Below the pieces are notes generated by a model. That model was given only the letters and a program-made list of their open reading frames with translations. It was not told the origin of the DNA and ran no database searches. The translations under genes were made by a program, and so were the position numbers. Shown here one piece after another: positions 5,454 through 5,530 of a stretch of 5,530 nt of DNA. The DNA is from JBDTNQ01 sp039933635 (GTDB taxonomy: Bacteria; Acidobacteriota; Vicinamibacteria; Vicinamibacterales; SCN-69-37): contig JBDTNQ010000172.1 in assembly GCA_039933635.1 (NCBI GenBank), forward strand, positions 1-5,530, written 5' to 3'. Within the stretch, counting starts at the first letter, position 1. Every line of letters begins with the position of its first letter.

Positions 5454-5481
5454 CGCCAACCGTAGCGAAGCGAGGTTGGCG
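5454..5481. repeat. inverted repeat that includes the tRNA 3' end
   Basis: CGCCAACC (5454-5461) and GGTTGGCG (5474-5481) form a perfect 8-bp inverted repeat with a 12-nt loop. The right arm covers the discriminator base and encoded CCA of the minus-strand serine tRNA. GCGAAGCG also occurs twice nearby, at 5445-5452 and 5465-5472. It could be a terminator or processing structure for the tRNA, or a dispersed repeat. Confidence 0.6.
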
Positions 5482-5530
5482 GAGAGAGAGGGATTCGAAC
5501 CCTCGGTAGAGTTTCCCCTACACACGCTTT
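5477..5530 (-). tRNA. serine tRNA, 3' part only, UCN-reading type
   Basis: The minus strand reads, from the window edge, AAA (last bases of the anticodon loop), GCGTG (3' anticodon stem), a long variable arm (GTAGGG-GAAA-CTCTAC, six pairs with one G-U), a perfect T arm (GAGGG-TTCGAAT-CCCTC), the acceptor strand TCTCTCC, discriminator G and an encoded CCA at 5479-5477. The long variable arm, G discriminator and GGAGAGA-type acceptor identify a class II serine tRNA. In the usual 7-base loop the three As are positions 36-38, so anticodon base 36 is A. This fits the UCN isoacceptors (GGA, UGA or CGA) and excludes GCU. The 5' half lies outside the window. Confidence 0.93.

Overview
The window is high-GC bacterial chromosomal DNA with dense coding on both strands. 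Several proteins (the secreted glycine-zipper protein, the NGYHPLW-type membrane glycosyltransferase and the short WEF...GWTL protein) resemble families I associate with Acidobacteriota, perhaps Vicinamibacteria. That placement comes from recalled family resemblance, not from a search, so treat it as tentative. I see no insertion sequence, phage gene or CRISPR array.

Layout. Positions 1-123 are a less GC-rich leader with a perfect 8-bp tandem repeat. Two small plus-strand genes follow, for an 83-residue soluble protein and a 51-residue membrane microprotein, probably co-transcribed. They converge on a minus-strand AraC-type regulator with a GyrI-like effector-binding domain (594-1427); a GC-rich hairpin lies between the stop codons. 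Upstream of the regulator a possible 60-codon minus-strand frame (1424-1606) overlaps the regulator start by 4 nt. Its own ATG overlaps the ATG of the divergent plus-strand gene for an exported 534-residue glycine-zipper protein (1605-3209). That gene ends in a 9-nt convergent overlap with a minus-strand gene for a very acidic, lysine-free protein of 178 residues (3201-3737). Upstream of that, on the same strand, is a polytopic GT-C/GT39-like glycosyltransferase gene (3827-5412) broken by an apparent single-base deletion near 4164-4165. The window ends inside the 3' half of a serine tRNA gene (5477-5530) with an encoded CCA.

How the parts relate. Only two links are supported by spacing: the 83/51-residue pair (18 nt apart), and the possible 60-residue frame coupled to the AraC-type gene. 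The secreted protein, acidic protein and glycosyltransferase may all concern the cell envelope, but nothing here shows that they work together. I find no convincing multi-gene defence or biosynthetic system. The most unusual points are the frameshifted glycosyltransferase, the overlapping divergent start codons at 1604-1607, the acidic protein with a strong ribosome-binding site ahead of an ATT codon, and the inverted repeat that uses the 3' end of the tRNA gene.
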